Origin: Myxococcales bacterium
GTDB lineage: Bacteria > Myxococcota > Bradymonadia > UBA7976 > UBA1532
Direction: 5' to 3'
NCBI GenBank assembly: GCA_020633515.1
Contig: JACKDM010000015.1
Span: forward strand, 21,945-85,944
DNA length: 64,000 bases
The notes beneath the pieces are model-generated. The model was given only the letters and a program-made list of their open reading frames with translations, was not told the DNA's origin and ran no database searches. Of this stretch, positions 54,060 through 63,349 are shown piece after piece (the first letter of the stretch is position 1; the number at the start of each line of letters is the position of its first letter). A program made the translations under genes and the position numbers.

Positions 54060-57000
54060 ATGACCCGCCCGTCCTCGGTCGCCACCCTCGCCCCCCTCGT
54101 GACCCTCGCCTGCGTCGCGCTGCTCGCCGGCTGCGATGACGGCGGCGGCGGCGAAGAAGTGCCGGTCGACGCCACCACCTGGTTCGACGACAGCCCGCCC
54201 GACCCCGAGCCCGACGAGGGCGCCCCGCAGCCCTTCGCGCTGCACTACCACCGCGGCGACGGCGATTATGACGGCTGGCTGCTCGACGTCGGCGGTCAGA
54301 CCGTCGCCGCGACCGGCGCCGACGACTTCGGCGCCATCTACCCGCTCACCGCCGGCGCGGTCGCGTTCCGCTTCACCCGCGACGGCGAGGTCGCGCCCGC
54401 CGAGCCGATCACCGTCGACGCCACCGGCGCCGCCGGGGTGTGGTTCTTCGCCGGCGACGACCGCGCCTACACCGAGGCGCCGCCCGCCATCCCCGGCGAG
54501 GGGCAGGTCGCGGTCTATTACCTGCGCGACGACGCCGAGTACGAAGGCTGGGGCATCCACTACTGGGGCGACGTCGTCACCGAGACGCAGTGGCAGTTCC
54601 CGCCGCGGCCCGGCGGCATCCACCCCGAGCTCGGCGCCTGGTGGCTCGTCGACGTCCGGCCCGAGGCCGAGCGGGTCAATGTCATCATCCACCAGGGCGA
54701 CCTCAAGGACCCCGGCCCCGACATGGGCTGGAACATCTCGGAGCTCGGCGACATGGTCTTCCTCTTGACCGGCACCACCGACATCTCGCCGTTCCCCGTC
54801 GACGTGCCCGGCTTCGCGATCCGCGGCGCCGGCGCGCACCTGCTCGACCCGTTCACGCTGGTGTGGGACGTCGAAGACGCCGCGGCCTACGCGCTCCTCG
54901 CCGATCCGGAGGGCGCCATCGTCGTCGAAGACGGCGTGCTCTCGGGCGGAGTGCGCCATGACCTCGAGCGCCTCGACGGGCCGCTCCCCGAAGCGCTCGC
55001 CGCGCGCTGGCCCCACCTGCGCACCTGGCCCCGCTTCGCGCTCCCCGACGACCTCGACGTCGGCGCGCTGCTCCAAGGCCAGCTCGTCGCCGTCGCCTAC
55101 GACGCCGCCGGCGAGCCCGTCGCCGCCACCCGGGTGCAGACCGCCGGCGCCATCGACGCGCTCTATGCCGACGACGGCCCGCTCGGTGTCACCTGGGACG
55201 AGCAGACCCCCACGCTGCACCTGTGGGCGCCCACCGCGCGCAGCGTCACCCTGCATCGCTTCGACGCCGCGCTCGCACCCATCGGCGAAGGCATCGCGAT
55301 GACCCGCGGCGAGCGCGGCGTGTGGACCCACACCGGCGCCGCCGACTGGTATGGCACCTATGTGCAGTACGAGGTCACCGCATGGCACCCGAGCCTCGAT
55401 GAAGTCATCACCACCCGGGTCACCGATCCCTACTCGGTGAGCCTCTCGGCCGACAGCCGCCACACCCACCTCGTCTCGCTCGATGACCCCGCCTACATGC
55501 CCGAGGGCTGGCTCGACCTCGAGAAGCCGCCGCTCGCCCACCCCACCGACGTCAGCATCTACGAGCTGCACGTCCGCGACTTCTCCATCTGGGACGAGAC
55601 CGTGCCCGCCGCGCACCGCGGGAAGTTCCTCGCCTTCACCGAAGACGCGAGCGCCGGTCTCACCCACCTGCGCGCGCTCGCCGACGCCGGCCTCACCGTG
55701 CTGCACCTGTTGCCCGCGTTCGACATCGCGACCGTGCGCGAGCGCCGCGAGGACCGCGTCGAGATCACCGATCCCTTCGAGCGCCTCTGTGCGCTCGGCA
55801 CCGGCGCCCCCGACGCGCTCTGCGCCGAGCACGGCGCGACCCCGATCGTCGACGTGCTCGCCTCGCTCGACCCGACGGGCCCCGACGCGCAGGCGATCCA
55901 TGCCTGGATCCGCCCGAATGATGGCCAGAACTGGGGCTACGATCCCTTCCACTACACCGTGCCCGAGGGCAGCTATGCCACCGATCCCATGGGCGGCGCG
56001 CGCATCCTCGAGTTCCGCCGCATGGTGCAATCCCTCGCCGGGCTCGGGCTGCGGGTCGCGCTCGACGTCGTCTACAACCACACCCACGCCGCCGGCGTCG
56101 GCGATCAGTCGGTGCTCGACAAGATCGTGCCCGGCTACTACCACCGGCTCAACCCCATCAGCGGCGCGGTCGAGAGCTCGACCTGCTGCGCCAACACCGC
56201 GAGCGAGAACGCCATGATGGAGCGCCTGATGGTCGACTCGGTCGTCACCTGGGCGCGCGCCTACAAGGTCGATGCCTTCCGCTTCGATCTCATGGGCCAT
56301 CACATGAAGCGCAACATGCTCGCGGTGCAATCGGCGCTGCGCGCGCTCACCCCGGCCGACGACGGCGTCGACGGCGAAGCCATCTACCTCTACGGCGAGG
56401 GCTGGAACTTCGGCGAGGTCGCGAGCAACGCCCGCGGCGAGAACGCGACGCAGGCCAACATGGGCGGCACCGGGATCGGGACCTTCAACGACCGCCTCCG
56501 CGACGCGGTGCGCGGCGGCGGGCCGTTCGACAGCGGCGAAGACCTCGTCATCAAACAAGGCTTCGCCAACGGCCTCGTCACCGATCCGAGCCCGCACCCC
56601 GAGCGCGACCCCGCGGCCGATCTCACCGCGCTCTTGACGACGATGGACCACCTGCGCCTCGGCATGGCGGCCAACCTCAAAGACTACACCTTCATCAACG
56701 GCCGCGGCGCCCGCACCACCGGCGCGCTGTTGCCCTACAACGGCGACCGCGCCGGCTACGCCGAGCAGCCGGCCGATGTCATCAACTACGTCAGCAAGCA
56801 CGACAACCAGACCCTCTTCGACATCAACGCCTACAAGCTCCCGCCCGGCACCTCGATGGACGACCGGGTGCGCGCGCAGATCGTCGCGCTCGCGACGGTG
56901 GCGCTCAGTCAGGGGATCCCGTTCTTCCACGCGGGCAGTGATCTGCTGCGCTCGAAGTCGATGGAGCGCGACAGCTATGACTCGGGTGACTGGTTCAACC

Positions 57001-57563
57001 GGCTCGACTTCTCCTATGCCACCAACAACTGGAACGTCGGCCTGCCGCGCGAAGACAAGGACGCGGCGAACTGGGATGTCATCCGGCGGATCATCGCCGA
57101 CGAGAGCATCGCGCCGGCGCGCGAACACATCGAGCGGACGGCGTTGATGTTCCGCGAGCTGTTGCAGCTCCGCTACTCGACGCCGCTGTTCCGGCTGCAC
57201 ACCGCGGCCGAGGTCGAGCTGCGGGTCGAGTTCTACAACACCGGCGCCGAGCAGGTGCCGGGGCTGGTCGTGATGAGCGTCAGCGATGGGATCTGCGCGG
57301 GTCCCGATCTGGATCCGAGCCACGACGGGGTGATGGTGCTGATCAACGCCGCGCCCGAGGCGCGGAGCTTCGAGGTGGAGGGTGCTTCGGGCTACGTGCT
57401 GCACCCGGTGCAGGCGGCGTCGGTCGATCCGGTGGTGGCGGGCGCGACGTTCGCCGCGGGGGTCTTCACGGTGCCGGGGCGGACGGCGGCGGTGTTCGTG
57501 CTGCCGCAGGGCGACGCGCAGGGCGAGGGGCCGGTGTGCAATCCGCGGGGGATGATGCGGTAG
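54060..57563 (+). CDS. Type I pullulanase lipoprotein (GH13_13/14)
   Basis: 1167 residues. Lipobox (VALLAGC), two CBM41-like starch-binding modules ([35 protein letters not shown]), a CBM48 domain, then the catalytic barrel with [17 protein letters not shown] (the YNWGYDP mark of type I pullulanases), [22 protein letters not shown] (Asp 743), YGEGWNF (Glu 780) and SKHDNQ (Asp 915). Related to PulA, which removes alpha-1,6 branches outside the cell. A C-terminal beta domain ends with a Pro/Gly tail. GGAGGA lies 6 bases before the ATG. Last gene of the locus, with a 38-bp gap to the convergent next gene. Confidence 0.93.
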   Translation: MTRPSSVATLAPLVTLACVALLAGCDDGGGGEEVPVDATTWFDDSPPDPEPDEGAPQPFALHYHRGDGDYDGWLLDVGGQTVAATGADDFGAIYPLTAGAVAFRFTRDGEVAPAEPITVDATGAAGVWFFAGDDRAYTEAPPAIPGEGQVAVYYLRDDAEYEGWGIHYWGDVVTETQWQFPPRPGGIHPELGAWWLVDVRPEAERVNVIIHQGDLKDPGPDMGWNISELGDMVFLLTGTTDISPFPVDVPGFAIRGAGAHLLDPFTLVWDVEDAAAYALLADPEGAIVVEDGVLSGGVRHDLERLDGPLPEALAARWPHLRTWPRFALPDDLDVGALLQGQLVAVAYDAAGEPVAATRVQTAGAIDALYADDGPLGVTWDEQTPTLHLWAPTARSVTLHRFDAALAPIGEGIAMTRGERGVWTHTGAADWYGTYVQYEVTAWHPSLDEVITTRVTDPYSVSLSADSRHTHLVSLDDPAYMPEGWLDLEKPPLAHPTDVSIYELHVRDFSIWDETVPAAHRGKFLAFTEDASAGLTHLRALADAGLTVLHLLPAFDIATVRERREDRVEITDPFERLCALGTGAPDALCAEHGATPIVDVLASLDPTGPDAQAIHAWIRPNDGQNWGYDPFHYTVPEGSYATDPMGGARILEFRRMVQSLAGLGLRVALDVVYNHTHAAGVGDQSVLDKIVPGYYHRLNPISGAVESSTCCANTASENAMMERLMVDSVVTWARAYKVDAFRFDLMGHHMKRNMLAVQSALRALTPADDGVDGEAIYLYGEGWNFGEVASNARGENATQANMGGTGIGTFNDRLRDAVRGGGPFDSGEDLVIKQGFANGLVTDPSPHPERDPAADLTALLTTMDHLRLGMAANLKDYTFINGRGARTTGALLPYNGDRAGYAEQPADVINYVSKHDNQTLFDINAYKLPPGTSMDDRVRAQIVALATVALSQGIPFFHAGSDLLRSKSMERDSYDSGDWFNRLDFSYATNNWNVGLPREDKDAANWDVIRRIIADESIAPAREHIERTALMFRELLQLRYSTPLFRLHTAAEVELRVEFYNTGAEQVPGLVVMSVSDGICAGPDLDPSHDGVMVLINAAPEARSFEVEGASGYVLHPVQAASVDPVVAGATFAAGVFTVPGRTAAVFVLPQGDAQGEGPVCNPRGMMR

Positions 57564-57601
57564 CCTGGACGGCTTCGGGGCGAGGGCATGGCGCGGTCAG
57601 G

Positions 57602-58957
57602 TCACTGCGCCAGGTCTTTCAGCGTCTGCTCGAAGCGCTGGGCGAGGCCGAGGTGGCCGTCGAGGTCGGGCTCGGCGCACGCGGCGCCGGCCGTCCAGCA
57701 GCAGTCGAGCGGATCGATGTCGAGCCAGTCGCCGCGCAGCACGGCCTCAGCGGGGAGCGCGCCGCAGTGGTCCGCTTCGTCGCCGGCCGACGTGAGGCAG
57801 CGGGCGCCCCGGTCGCGCGCGAGGGCGTCGGCGAAGACCACGTCGTAGCCGCCGGGCGCCGCCTCGGCGACGAAGGTGCGGTTGAAGCGGGCGACCGCCG
57901 CGGCGAAGTGGCCGTCGACCTCGGGATCGAAGCGGCACTCGCTGCACGCGCGCCCCTCGCCGCGCCACGCGGGCAGCTCGCTCGCGACGATGAGCACCTC
58001 GTCGTAGCCGCGCCCTTCGAAGTATGCGCGCAGCGCGCCGAGCAGCGCGCTCGCCCGGAGGCCGAGCGGCTCGGGATCTCCGCTGCGGGGGGGCGCCACG
58101 GCCGGCGGATCCTCGCGGTTCAGCTCGACCGGCCCGTAGGCGCCGAACGCGACGATGACGAGGAGCACGCCGCCGGCGTCCGCGGGCACGTCGGCGAGGC
58201 AGAGGCGGCTGAGCTGCCGCTCGTGGCCGTCGGGGTGGTTCGGCATGAGCGCGAGATCGAGGTCCGTCCACGTCGCGCTCGGGTGCGCACAGACGCTGAA
58301 GTCCTCCTCGTGCGCGGACGTCGCGCCCGCGCCGCCCCGGTACCAGTTGTCGAGGTCGAGGCCCCCAAAAGCGGGCGAGGTGAGGGGGAGCAGCAGCCGA
58401 TCGAGCCGCCGGGTGAGGCGACCGCGGAACGTCGCGAGCTCGCTGAGGTTGGCTCCATCGGGCAGCACGGGCAGATGAGTCAGGATCCCATCGCCGATGA
58501 AGAGGACCCGGGTGATGCGCTCGGGGTCGATCCGTTGATTGCGCGTCGATGGCTCGTCGGGCACCCAGGGCGCGGCTGCGGCCGCCTCCTCGTCGCAGCT
58601 CGGCGGGATCGGCGCCCGTCGGGGCGGGGGCGCGGGGTCGGGGTCGGGGTCGGGGTCGTCGGGGACGGGCGCCTCGGCGGGTGCCATGTCGGGCGCTTCG
58701 GGCGGAGGAGGCGCGAGGTGGGGATCGGAGGCGCCGGCGCCGGTGCCATCAGCGGTGTCACCCTCGCCGAGGCCGTCGTCCGGGTGCAGGTGCGCTGGCG
58801 TGCTCGCGTCGGCCGGCGACGGCGATAAGTCCTCATCGTGAGCGCTATCGAACGCTGCTTCCGCGGCGTCCGACGCCTCGCGCACCGAGCTGCTCGGCGG
58901 ATCGGGACATCCCACGAGCAGAAGACAGGGCACCAGTATCCAGCGCGTATGCCTCAT
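57602..58957 (-). CDS. Lipoprotein with possible SGNH/GDSL-type esterase domain
   Basis: 451 residues. Lipobox (CLLLVGC), a Pro/Asp/Ala-rich linker to about residue 125, then RVLFIGDGILTHLPVLPDG, which could be a GDS-like nucleophile block, and later VIVASELPAWRG and GDWLDIDPLDCC. The His/Asp end of an SGNH hydrolase is not clear, so the assignment is tentative. GGGAG spacing favours the ATG at 58957 over the one at 58963. It is the last of a leftward trio. Confidence 0.6.
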   Translation of the reverse strand: MRHTRWILVPCLLLVGCPDPPSSSVREASDAAEAAFDSAHDEDLSPSPADASTPAHLHPDDGLGEGDTADGTGAGASDPHLAPPPPEAPDMAPAEAPVPDDPDPDPDPAPPPRRAPIPPSCDEEAAAAAPWVPDEPSTRNQRIDPERITRVLFIGDGILTHLPVLPDGANLSELATFRGRLTRRLDRLLLPLTSPAFGGLDLDNWYRGGAGATSAHEEDFSVCAHPSATWTDLDLALMPNHPDGHERQLSRLCLADVPADAGGVLLVIVAFGAYGPVELNREDPPAVAPPRSGDPEPLGLRASALLGALRAYFEGRGYDEVLIVASELPAWRGEGRACSECRFDPEVDGHFAAAVARFNRTFVAEAAPGGYDVVFADALARDRGARCLTSAGDEADHCGALPAEAVLRGDWLDIDPLDCCWTAGAACAEPDLDGHLGLAQRFEQTLKDLAQ

Positions 58958-59002
58958 CGCCATCTCCCATGTGCCCGCCGAACGCAGGGATCGATGCCCG
59001 AC

Positions 59003-60688
59003 TCAGCCTTCATCGGGGGCGAGGTTGCGCACCAGTCGGAAGCCGACGAACCATCGCTTGAGACGGGGGGATGCGCCTCGACGACTCGACGAATGACATG
59101 CGCTCACGCCCGGTCCGGGGCTGCCGCCGCGGATGATGCGATCGGGGCCGACGCTGAGCCACTCGGTCTCCTCGCAGACGAGCGGGTCGTTTAGGGGCGC
59201 TGCGGGCGGCTCTTCGGGGTAGAGGGCGGCCTCGTCGAAGGTCCACTCGCTCACGTTCGCGAGCGTATGGCGCAATCCCATGTGATTCTCTGGTCGGCTC
59301 GTGACGGGCTCGGTGGGCGTGTTCTCGTCGCCGCCGCAGTTCTCCCACTCACCGAGCTCGGCGGGGTCGTCGCCGAACCAGAACAGATCCGCGGGATCGC
59401 TGCCACCTCGCGTGGCGGCCTCGTGCTCGGCCTCGGTCGGGAGGCGATAGCCCGTACATGCCTTGTCATAGACGACGCCGCGGCAGTAGTAGTCTCCGAC
59501 GCACTCGGGCTCTCGCGGATCGGCGCAAGGCTGGCCGATGGCATCTTCGAACTGACAGTCTATGAGATCGTAACACTCACTCAGGCCCTCGTCTTGGAGT
59601 TGCGTGAGCGCGTTGGCGAACCAGAGCGCCTCGAACCAGTTCACCCGCTCGACCGGGCAGTCTTCACAGCCCTGACGGAGAGAGGGTTGTGTCCCGGTCA
59701 CGGCGCGCCACTCGGCGATCGTCACCTCCGTGCTCGAGATCAGGAGCGGGCGTGTCAGGCGCATCTCGTGCGCGGGGCCCTCGTGCATGGCGCTCGCTTC
59801 GTGATCGGAGCCGCGGGGATAGACGCCCGCCGGAATGTATACCCAAGGTACGGTGGGGATCCGGTCGCCCGTGAAGATGGGACCTCTCAGGTCGAGCCGA
59901 GGCGGACCGCTGTTGCACGGAGGCTCTTCGTCTATCCGTCCATCACAGTCGTCGTCCGTGCCATCGCAGATCTGCCCGTCGCGCACGACCGTCGATTGGG
60001 GAGCATGGCATACCCGCTCACCATGGGGGTCACAGATCCAACTCCCGGCGCGTGCGCAGAGCCCGGCGCCTGTCTGGCAGACACCGCCGACCTCGAAGCC
60101 TTCGTCGATGGTTCCGTCGCAGTCGTCGTCGACGCCGTTGCATCGCTCCGGGGTGGCGACGCACGGCGGGTCGGCGCAGGCGGGGTCCTCGGGATCGGGG
60201 CAAGCGACGTTGCCGCCGCTGCCACCCTCGCCACCGCTGCCGCCCTCGCCGCCGCTGCCGCCCTCGCCGCCGCTGCCACCCTCGCCGCCGCTGCGACCCT
60301 CGCCGCCGCTGCCACCCTCGCCGCCGCTGCCACCCTCGCCGCAGCCTGCTGCGATGGACGCCGGATCGATGGCACAGGTGACGGTCGCGTCGACGCAGAC
60401 GGTGAACCCTTCGACCACGCACTCCCCGACGGTCTGAGCGCATGGCGCCTCGGGCAGATCGTCGCCGTCACACTGAGCGCCGACGATGACCGTGGGCGGT
60501 GGAGGGGGGGGTGAACCGCCGCCGGGGGCCTCGACCACGGCGCGCGCGCGCGGGCCGCGCCAGGGTTCGTCGAGCGCGATGCATCCGCCCAGCATTGCCC
60601 AGGGAGTGACAAGGAGCAACACACGGACCACCCGGGTCGTCCCGCCGATGAGCGAACGCCCGAGTCTTCCCGTCGTCTCTGTCGCCAT
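59003..60688 (-). CDS. FGE-sulfatase (SUMF) fold lipoprotein with MopE motifs and a GSGGE linker
   Basis: 561 residues. Signal with lipobox-like LGGC, Cys-rich part, a (GSGGE)n linker (about residues 115-158), two MopE-type motifs (ERCNGVDDDCDGTIDEGF, ICDGTDDDCDGRIDEEP), then a formylglycine-generating-enzyme-like domain from about residue 280: VYIPAGVYPRGSD, LISSTEVTIAEWRAVTG, CTGYRLPTEAEHEAATRGG, NHMGLRHTLANVSEW and RIIRGGS...FVGFRLVRN. True FGE oxidises sulfatase Cys; many relatives only bind ligands. Surface role inferred. GGGAGGCGAGG precedes the ATG. Confidence 0.83.
   Translation of the reverse strand: MATETTGRLGRSLIGGTTRVVRVLLLVTPWAMLGGCIALDEPWRGPRARAVVEAPGGGSPPPPPPTVIVGAQCDGDDLPEAPCAQTVGECVVEGFTVCVDATVTCAIDPASIAAGCGEGGSGGEGGSGGEGRSGGEGGSGGEGGSGGEGGSGGEGGSGGNVACPDPEDPACADPPCVATPERCNGVDDDCDGTIDEGFEVGGVCQTGAGLCARAGSWICDPHGERVCHAPQSTVVRDGQICDGTDDDCDGRIDEEPPCNSGPPRLDLRGPIFTGDRIPTVPWVYIPAGVYPRGSDHEASAMHEGPAHEMRLTRPLLISSTEVTIAEWRAVTGTQPSLRQGCEDCPVERVNWFEALWFANALTQLQDEGLSECYDLIDCQFEDAIGQPCADPREPECVGDYYCRGVVYDKACTGYRLPTEAEHEAATRGGSDPADLFWFGDDPAELGEWENCGGDENTPTEPVTSRPENHMGLRHTLANVSEWTFDEAALYPEEPPAAPLNDPLVCEETEWLSVGPDRIIRGGSPGPGVSACHSSSRRGASPRLKRWFVGFRLVRNLAPDEG
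60211..60345 (-). repeat. 15-bp tandem repeat encoding (Gly-Ser-Gly-Gly-Glu)n
   Basis: About nine units of a 15-bp sequence (CCGCCGCTGCCACCCTCG-like on the + strand), in frame within the SUMF-like gene. Units vary at single positions only. Confidence 0.75.
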
Positions 60689-60721
60689 CCTCGCCTCCCC
60701 GCGATGGAAGTCTCTTCGCTG

Positions 60722-61582
60722 TCACCGTGCCACCAGACCCGGCTGAGCCAACGGAAGGCTCGCCGACCCCGCGTCGTCATCCACCACCAGTCGGATGACA
60801 CCCCATGTACCGAACAATACCGTGGCGCCGAGGAGCCCGTAGGCGGTCAGACCGGCCGTCGTCGCCCGGTCGTTCGCGGCCTCGTGCCGCGCCTCGGCGC
60901 TGCGCCAGACGGATTCATCGACGCTCGCGCGCGCTTGCTGGAGTGCTTGATCGCGCTCGGCGTCGGCCGCGACGAGGATCGCATAGGCGACGCCAGCGCC
61001 CACCGCGGTCAAACCGGCGGCGCCGAGCAGCAGATAGGCTGCGTCGTCGGCCGGTGGCGCCGCTCGCCCGGAGAGCGCCTCGAGGCCGGCGTCGGCGCGT
61101 GGCATCGCGTCGGCGATCAGCTCGTCGGGTGATGGCACCGGGGCAGGGGTCGGCGCGGCGATCCCTTCTGCGCCGCGACCGGCGTCTGGGGGCGCGCCGG
61201 TCGGCGGTGCGACCGCGAGGCAGTTGAGGGCCGCGTCGGCTCGCTCCCGCTCGGCGTCGGCGGCCTGCTCTCGGGGGAGCCCGGCGTCGATGGCATCACG
61301 GAAGCGGGCGGCGAGGGCACATCGCTCGGCTCGGGTCGCCGCGCCGTGGGGGGTGGCCGTGCCGAGCGCGGTGGCTCGGGCGAGCGCGGCGTTGTAGAGC
61401 AGGATCGCGCGCTTGCCGGCGCAGCGAGGTTCGGAAGCCGACTCGAGATAGAGTCGCTCAGCGGTCTGCCACTGTTCGGCTGCAGCGGCTTCATCCCCAG
61501 CCTCGCCGCACTCTGCGCCGTGCGCTGACAGCGGTGTCATCGCGAGGGTCGTCAGCAGAGCGAGGACAAGGGAGTGAGTCAT
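60722..61582 (-). CDS. Exported TPR-like protein with two C-terminal membrane helices
   Basis: 286 residues. Signal peptide (MTPLSAHG), helical repeats resembling tetratricopeptides (EAAAAEQWQTAERLYLESASE ... LLYNAALARATALG), a Pro/Ala linker, and two hydrophobic helices at about 180-205 and 243-263. No family name. GGGAG is 5 bases before the ATG. It starts a leftward transcript with the SUMF-like gene (33-bp gap) and the following lipoprotein gene (45-bp gap). Confidence 0.65.
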   Translation of the reverse strand: MTHSLVLALLTTLAMTPLSAHGAECGEAGDEAAAAEQWQTAERLYLESASEPRCAGKRAILLYNAALARATALGTATPHGAATRAERCALAARFRDAIDAGLPREQAADAERERADAALNCLAVAPPTGAPPDAGRGAEGIAAPTPAPVPSPDELIADAMPRADAGLEALSGRAAPPADDAAYLLLGAAGLTAVGAGVAYAILVAADAERDQALQQARASVDESVWRSAEARHEAANDRATTAGLTAYGLLGATVLFGTWGVIRLVVDDDAGSASLPLAQPGLVAR

Positions 61583-61743
61583 GTGATTAACGAGCCCGAA
61601 TCGTCATGCCTGTCGCACATTCGCCGACCTCTCCGTGAGGAGCACCCATCTACCTTGCCAGACGCCGCGCGGAATCCGCAACATCTGATCGGCCGCTGTA
61701 ATCAATTTGAAATCCCGACCTTCGGAGAGATGTGTCACAAGCG

Positions 61744-61787
61744 GCGCCCGGCGGAGTGAATGAGTGTTCATTCACTCCGCCGGGCGC
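61744..61787. terminator. Perfect 20-bp inverted repeat with 4-nt loop at the kinase 3' end
   Basis: GCGCCCGGCGGAGTGA... (61744-61763) and its exact complement (61768-61787) flank the loop GTGT. The kinase stop codons (in-frame TGA at 61768 and, after frame repair, TGA at 61772) both lie inside the right arm. No T-run follows in either direction, so it may act as a strong bidirectional RNA barrier, a 3'-end stabiliser or a protein-binding site. It also precedes the next leftward gene by about 160 bp. Confidence 0.7.
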
Positions 61788-63189
61788 GATGGACAGCCAT
61801 TGATCGAGACGATGCGACAGCGCGCGGTGAAGCGCGCCTGCTCGGCCGGACGGGGGCGCGCGGAGATGACCCGAAGCGAGGCGAGGCGTGCCTCGGCGAC
61901 CTCGCAGTCGCAGCGGCGCAAGGCGTCCTCGAACTCGCGCGCGAGCGCGTCGAGGCGGCGTTCGCGGGTGGTTCGTGGCGCGGGCGCGAGCGGGTGAGCG
62001 AGGCGCTCGGTGGCGTCGTCGCGGACGGGCTTGGGAGGGCGCGCGCCGGGTGATTGAGCGGCGTCGGGGGGCGCGGCGTCAGGGGCGCAGCGTCAGGGGC
62101 TGCGGCGCGTCGGGGGCGCGGCGTCGGGGGCGCGGCGTCGGGAGGCACGTCCTCGGCCGCCGCGTCGGCCACCACGGCTGGCGGAGGCTGTCTCGCGTCG
62201 ATGCCGAGCAGCGCGCCGGCGAGGGCTCCGCCGCCGAGCAGCGTGATCGCGAGCAGCGCGACGCTGGGCGGCAGGCCGCGTCGCGCGGCTGCGGACGCGG
62301 TGCGTGACGAGTGATTGTCAGCGGTTGGCGGCGCGGCGGGCGGTGGCGCGGCCGGGGGTCGCATCGCGGCGCGGAGGCGGTCGATCATCGCGGCGGCCGA
62401 GGGCGGGCGGTCGGCGGGGTGTTTGGCGAGCGCCTGCGCGACGACGGCGGCGAGCTTGGGGGGGACGTCGGCGGGGAGCGGGGGCGGGTCGAGGGTGAGG
62501 TGGGCGATGACCGCTTCGCGCATGTCGAAGGCGGGGAAGGGCGGGGCGCCGGCGAGCATCTGGTGGAGGACGACGCCGACCGAGTAGAGGTCGCTGGCCG
62601 GGGCGGGGGGTTCGCCGCGGGCCTGCTCGGGGGCGATGTAGCGGGCGGTGCCGATGACCTGGCCGGGGGAGGTCAGCGAGGTCTCTTCTTCGGCCATGGC
62701 GCGGGCGATGCCGAAGTCGAGGAGGCGGACGTCTTCGCGGTCGCCGTCGCGCACGAGCATGATGTTGGATGGCTTGATGTCTCGGTGCACGATGCCGCTG
62801 TCATGGGCGGCGGCGAGGCCTTCGAGGAGGCGGCAGGTGATGGCGACGGCGCGCTCGGGGGGCAGGCGGCCTTCGGCGGCGAGCACGGCCTTGAGCTCGT
62901 GGCCGGTGACGAACTCCTGCACGAGCCAGGGGTCGCCGTCGTCTTCGCCGTAGTCGAAGACGATGACACAGACGGGGTGTCTCAGCGAGGCTTGCAGGCG
63001 GGCTTCGCGGCGGAAGCGTTGGCCGAGGTCGTCGCCGCCGTCGCCGTGCATGACCTTGAGCGCGACCGGGCGGTCGAGGCCGAGGTGGGTCGCGCGGTAG
63101 ACGGCGCCGAAGCCGCCGCGCCCGATCCGGGCTTCGACGCGGTAGCGATCGGCGATCGTGCGGCCGATGATGGGATCTCTGGCAGCCAT
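61768..63189 (-). CDS. Ser/Thr protein kinase (PknB-like), C-terminus possibly frameshifted
   Basis: 473 residues as read. Kinase domain at residues ~13-275: IGRGGFGAVYRA, VALKVM (Lys), LVQEFVTG, IVHRDIKPSNIM, LLDFGIA, GTARYIAPEQ, AKHPADRPPS. A single helix (SVALLAITLLGGGALAGALLG) suggests a membrane anchor with an extracytoplasmic tail. In the tail the PDAA-rich linker near 62087 appears to lack one base: the other frame continues as VRDDATERLAHP ... REFEDALRRCDCEVAEARL and CRIVSINGCPSRPAE with a stop at 61772, which looks native. Phosphorylates Ser/Thr on partner proteins, possibly FHA proteins. Divergent from the next gene. Confidence 0.9.
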   Translation of the reverse strand: MAARDPIIGRTIADRYRVEARIGRGGFGAVYRATHLGLDRPVALKVMHGDGGDDLGQRFRREARLQASLRHPVCVIVFDYGEDDGDPWLVQEFVTGHELKAVLAAEGRLPPERAVAITCRLLEGLAAAHDSGIVHRDIKPSNIMLVRDGDREDVRLLDFGIARAMAEEETSLTSPGQVIGTARYIAPEQARGEPPAPASDLYSVGVVLHQMLAGAPPFPAFDMREAVIAHLTLDPPPLPADVPPKLAAVVAQALAKHPADRPPSAAAMIDRLRAAMRPPAAPPPAAPPTADNHSSRTASAAARRGLPPSVALLAITLLGGGALAGALLGIDARQPPPAVVADAAAEDVPPDAAPPTPRPRRAAAPDAAPLTPRPPTPLNHPARALPSPSATTPPSASLTRSRPRHEPPANAASTRSRASSRTPCAAATARSPRHASPRFGSSPRAPVRPSRRASPRAVASSRSMAVHRARRSE

Positions 63190-63349
63190 GCCCCGCTCCT
63201 GTGCTCGCTGGCGGCAGCCTGCGGCAGCGCGGCGCGCGCGTCAAGCGGCCGAATCGTTGACCGCGGCCGCAGGAAGTGTCTCCATGGCGGCGGTTCGGCA
63301 GCGGAGGCGCGATGCGCGGCGTGGCGGTGCTGGTCGGGGGAGGTGGCTG

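Noticed and set aside
53649..57404. 1251-residue open frame antisense to the pullulanase
   Set aside because: Composed of Gly/Val/Glu/Arg-rich text with no motif; it mirrors the codon pattern of the pullulanase, a usual effect of high GC.
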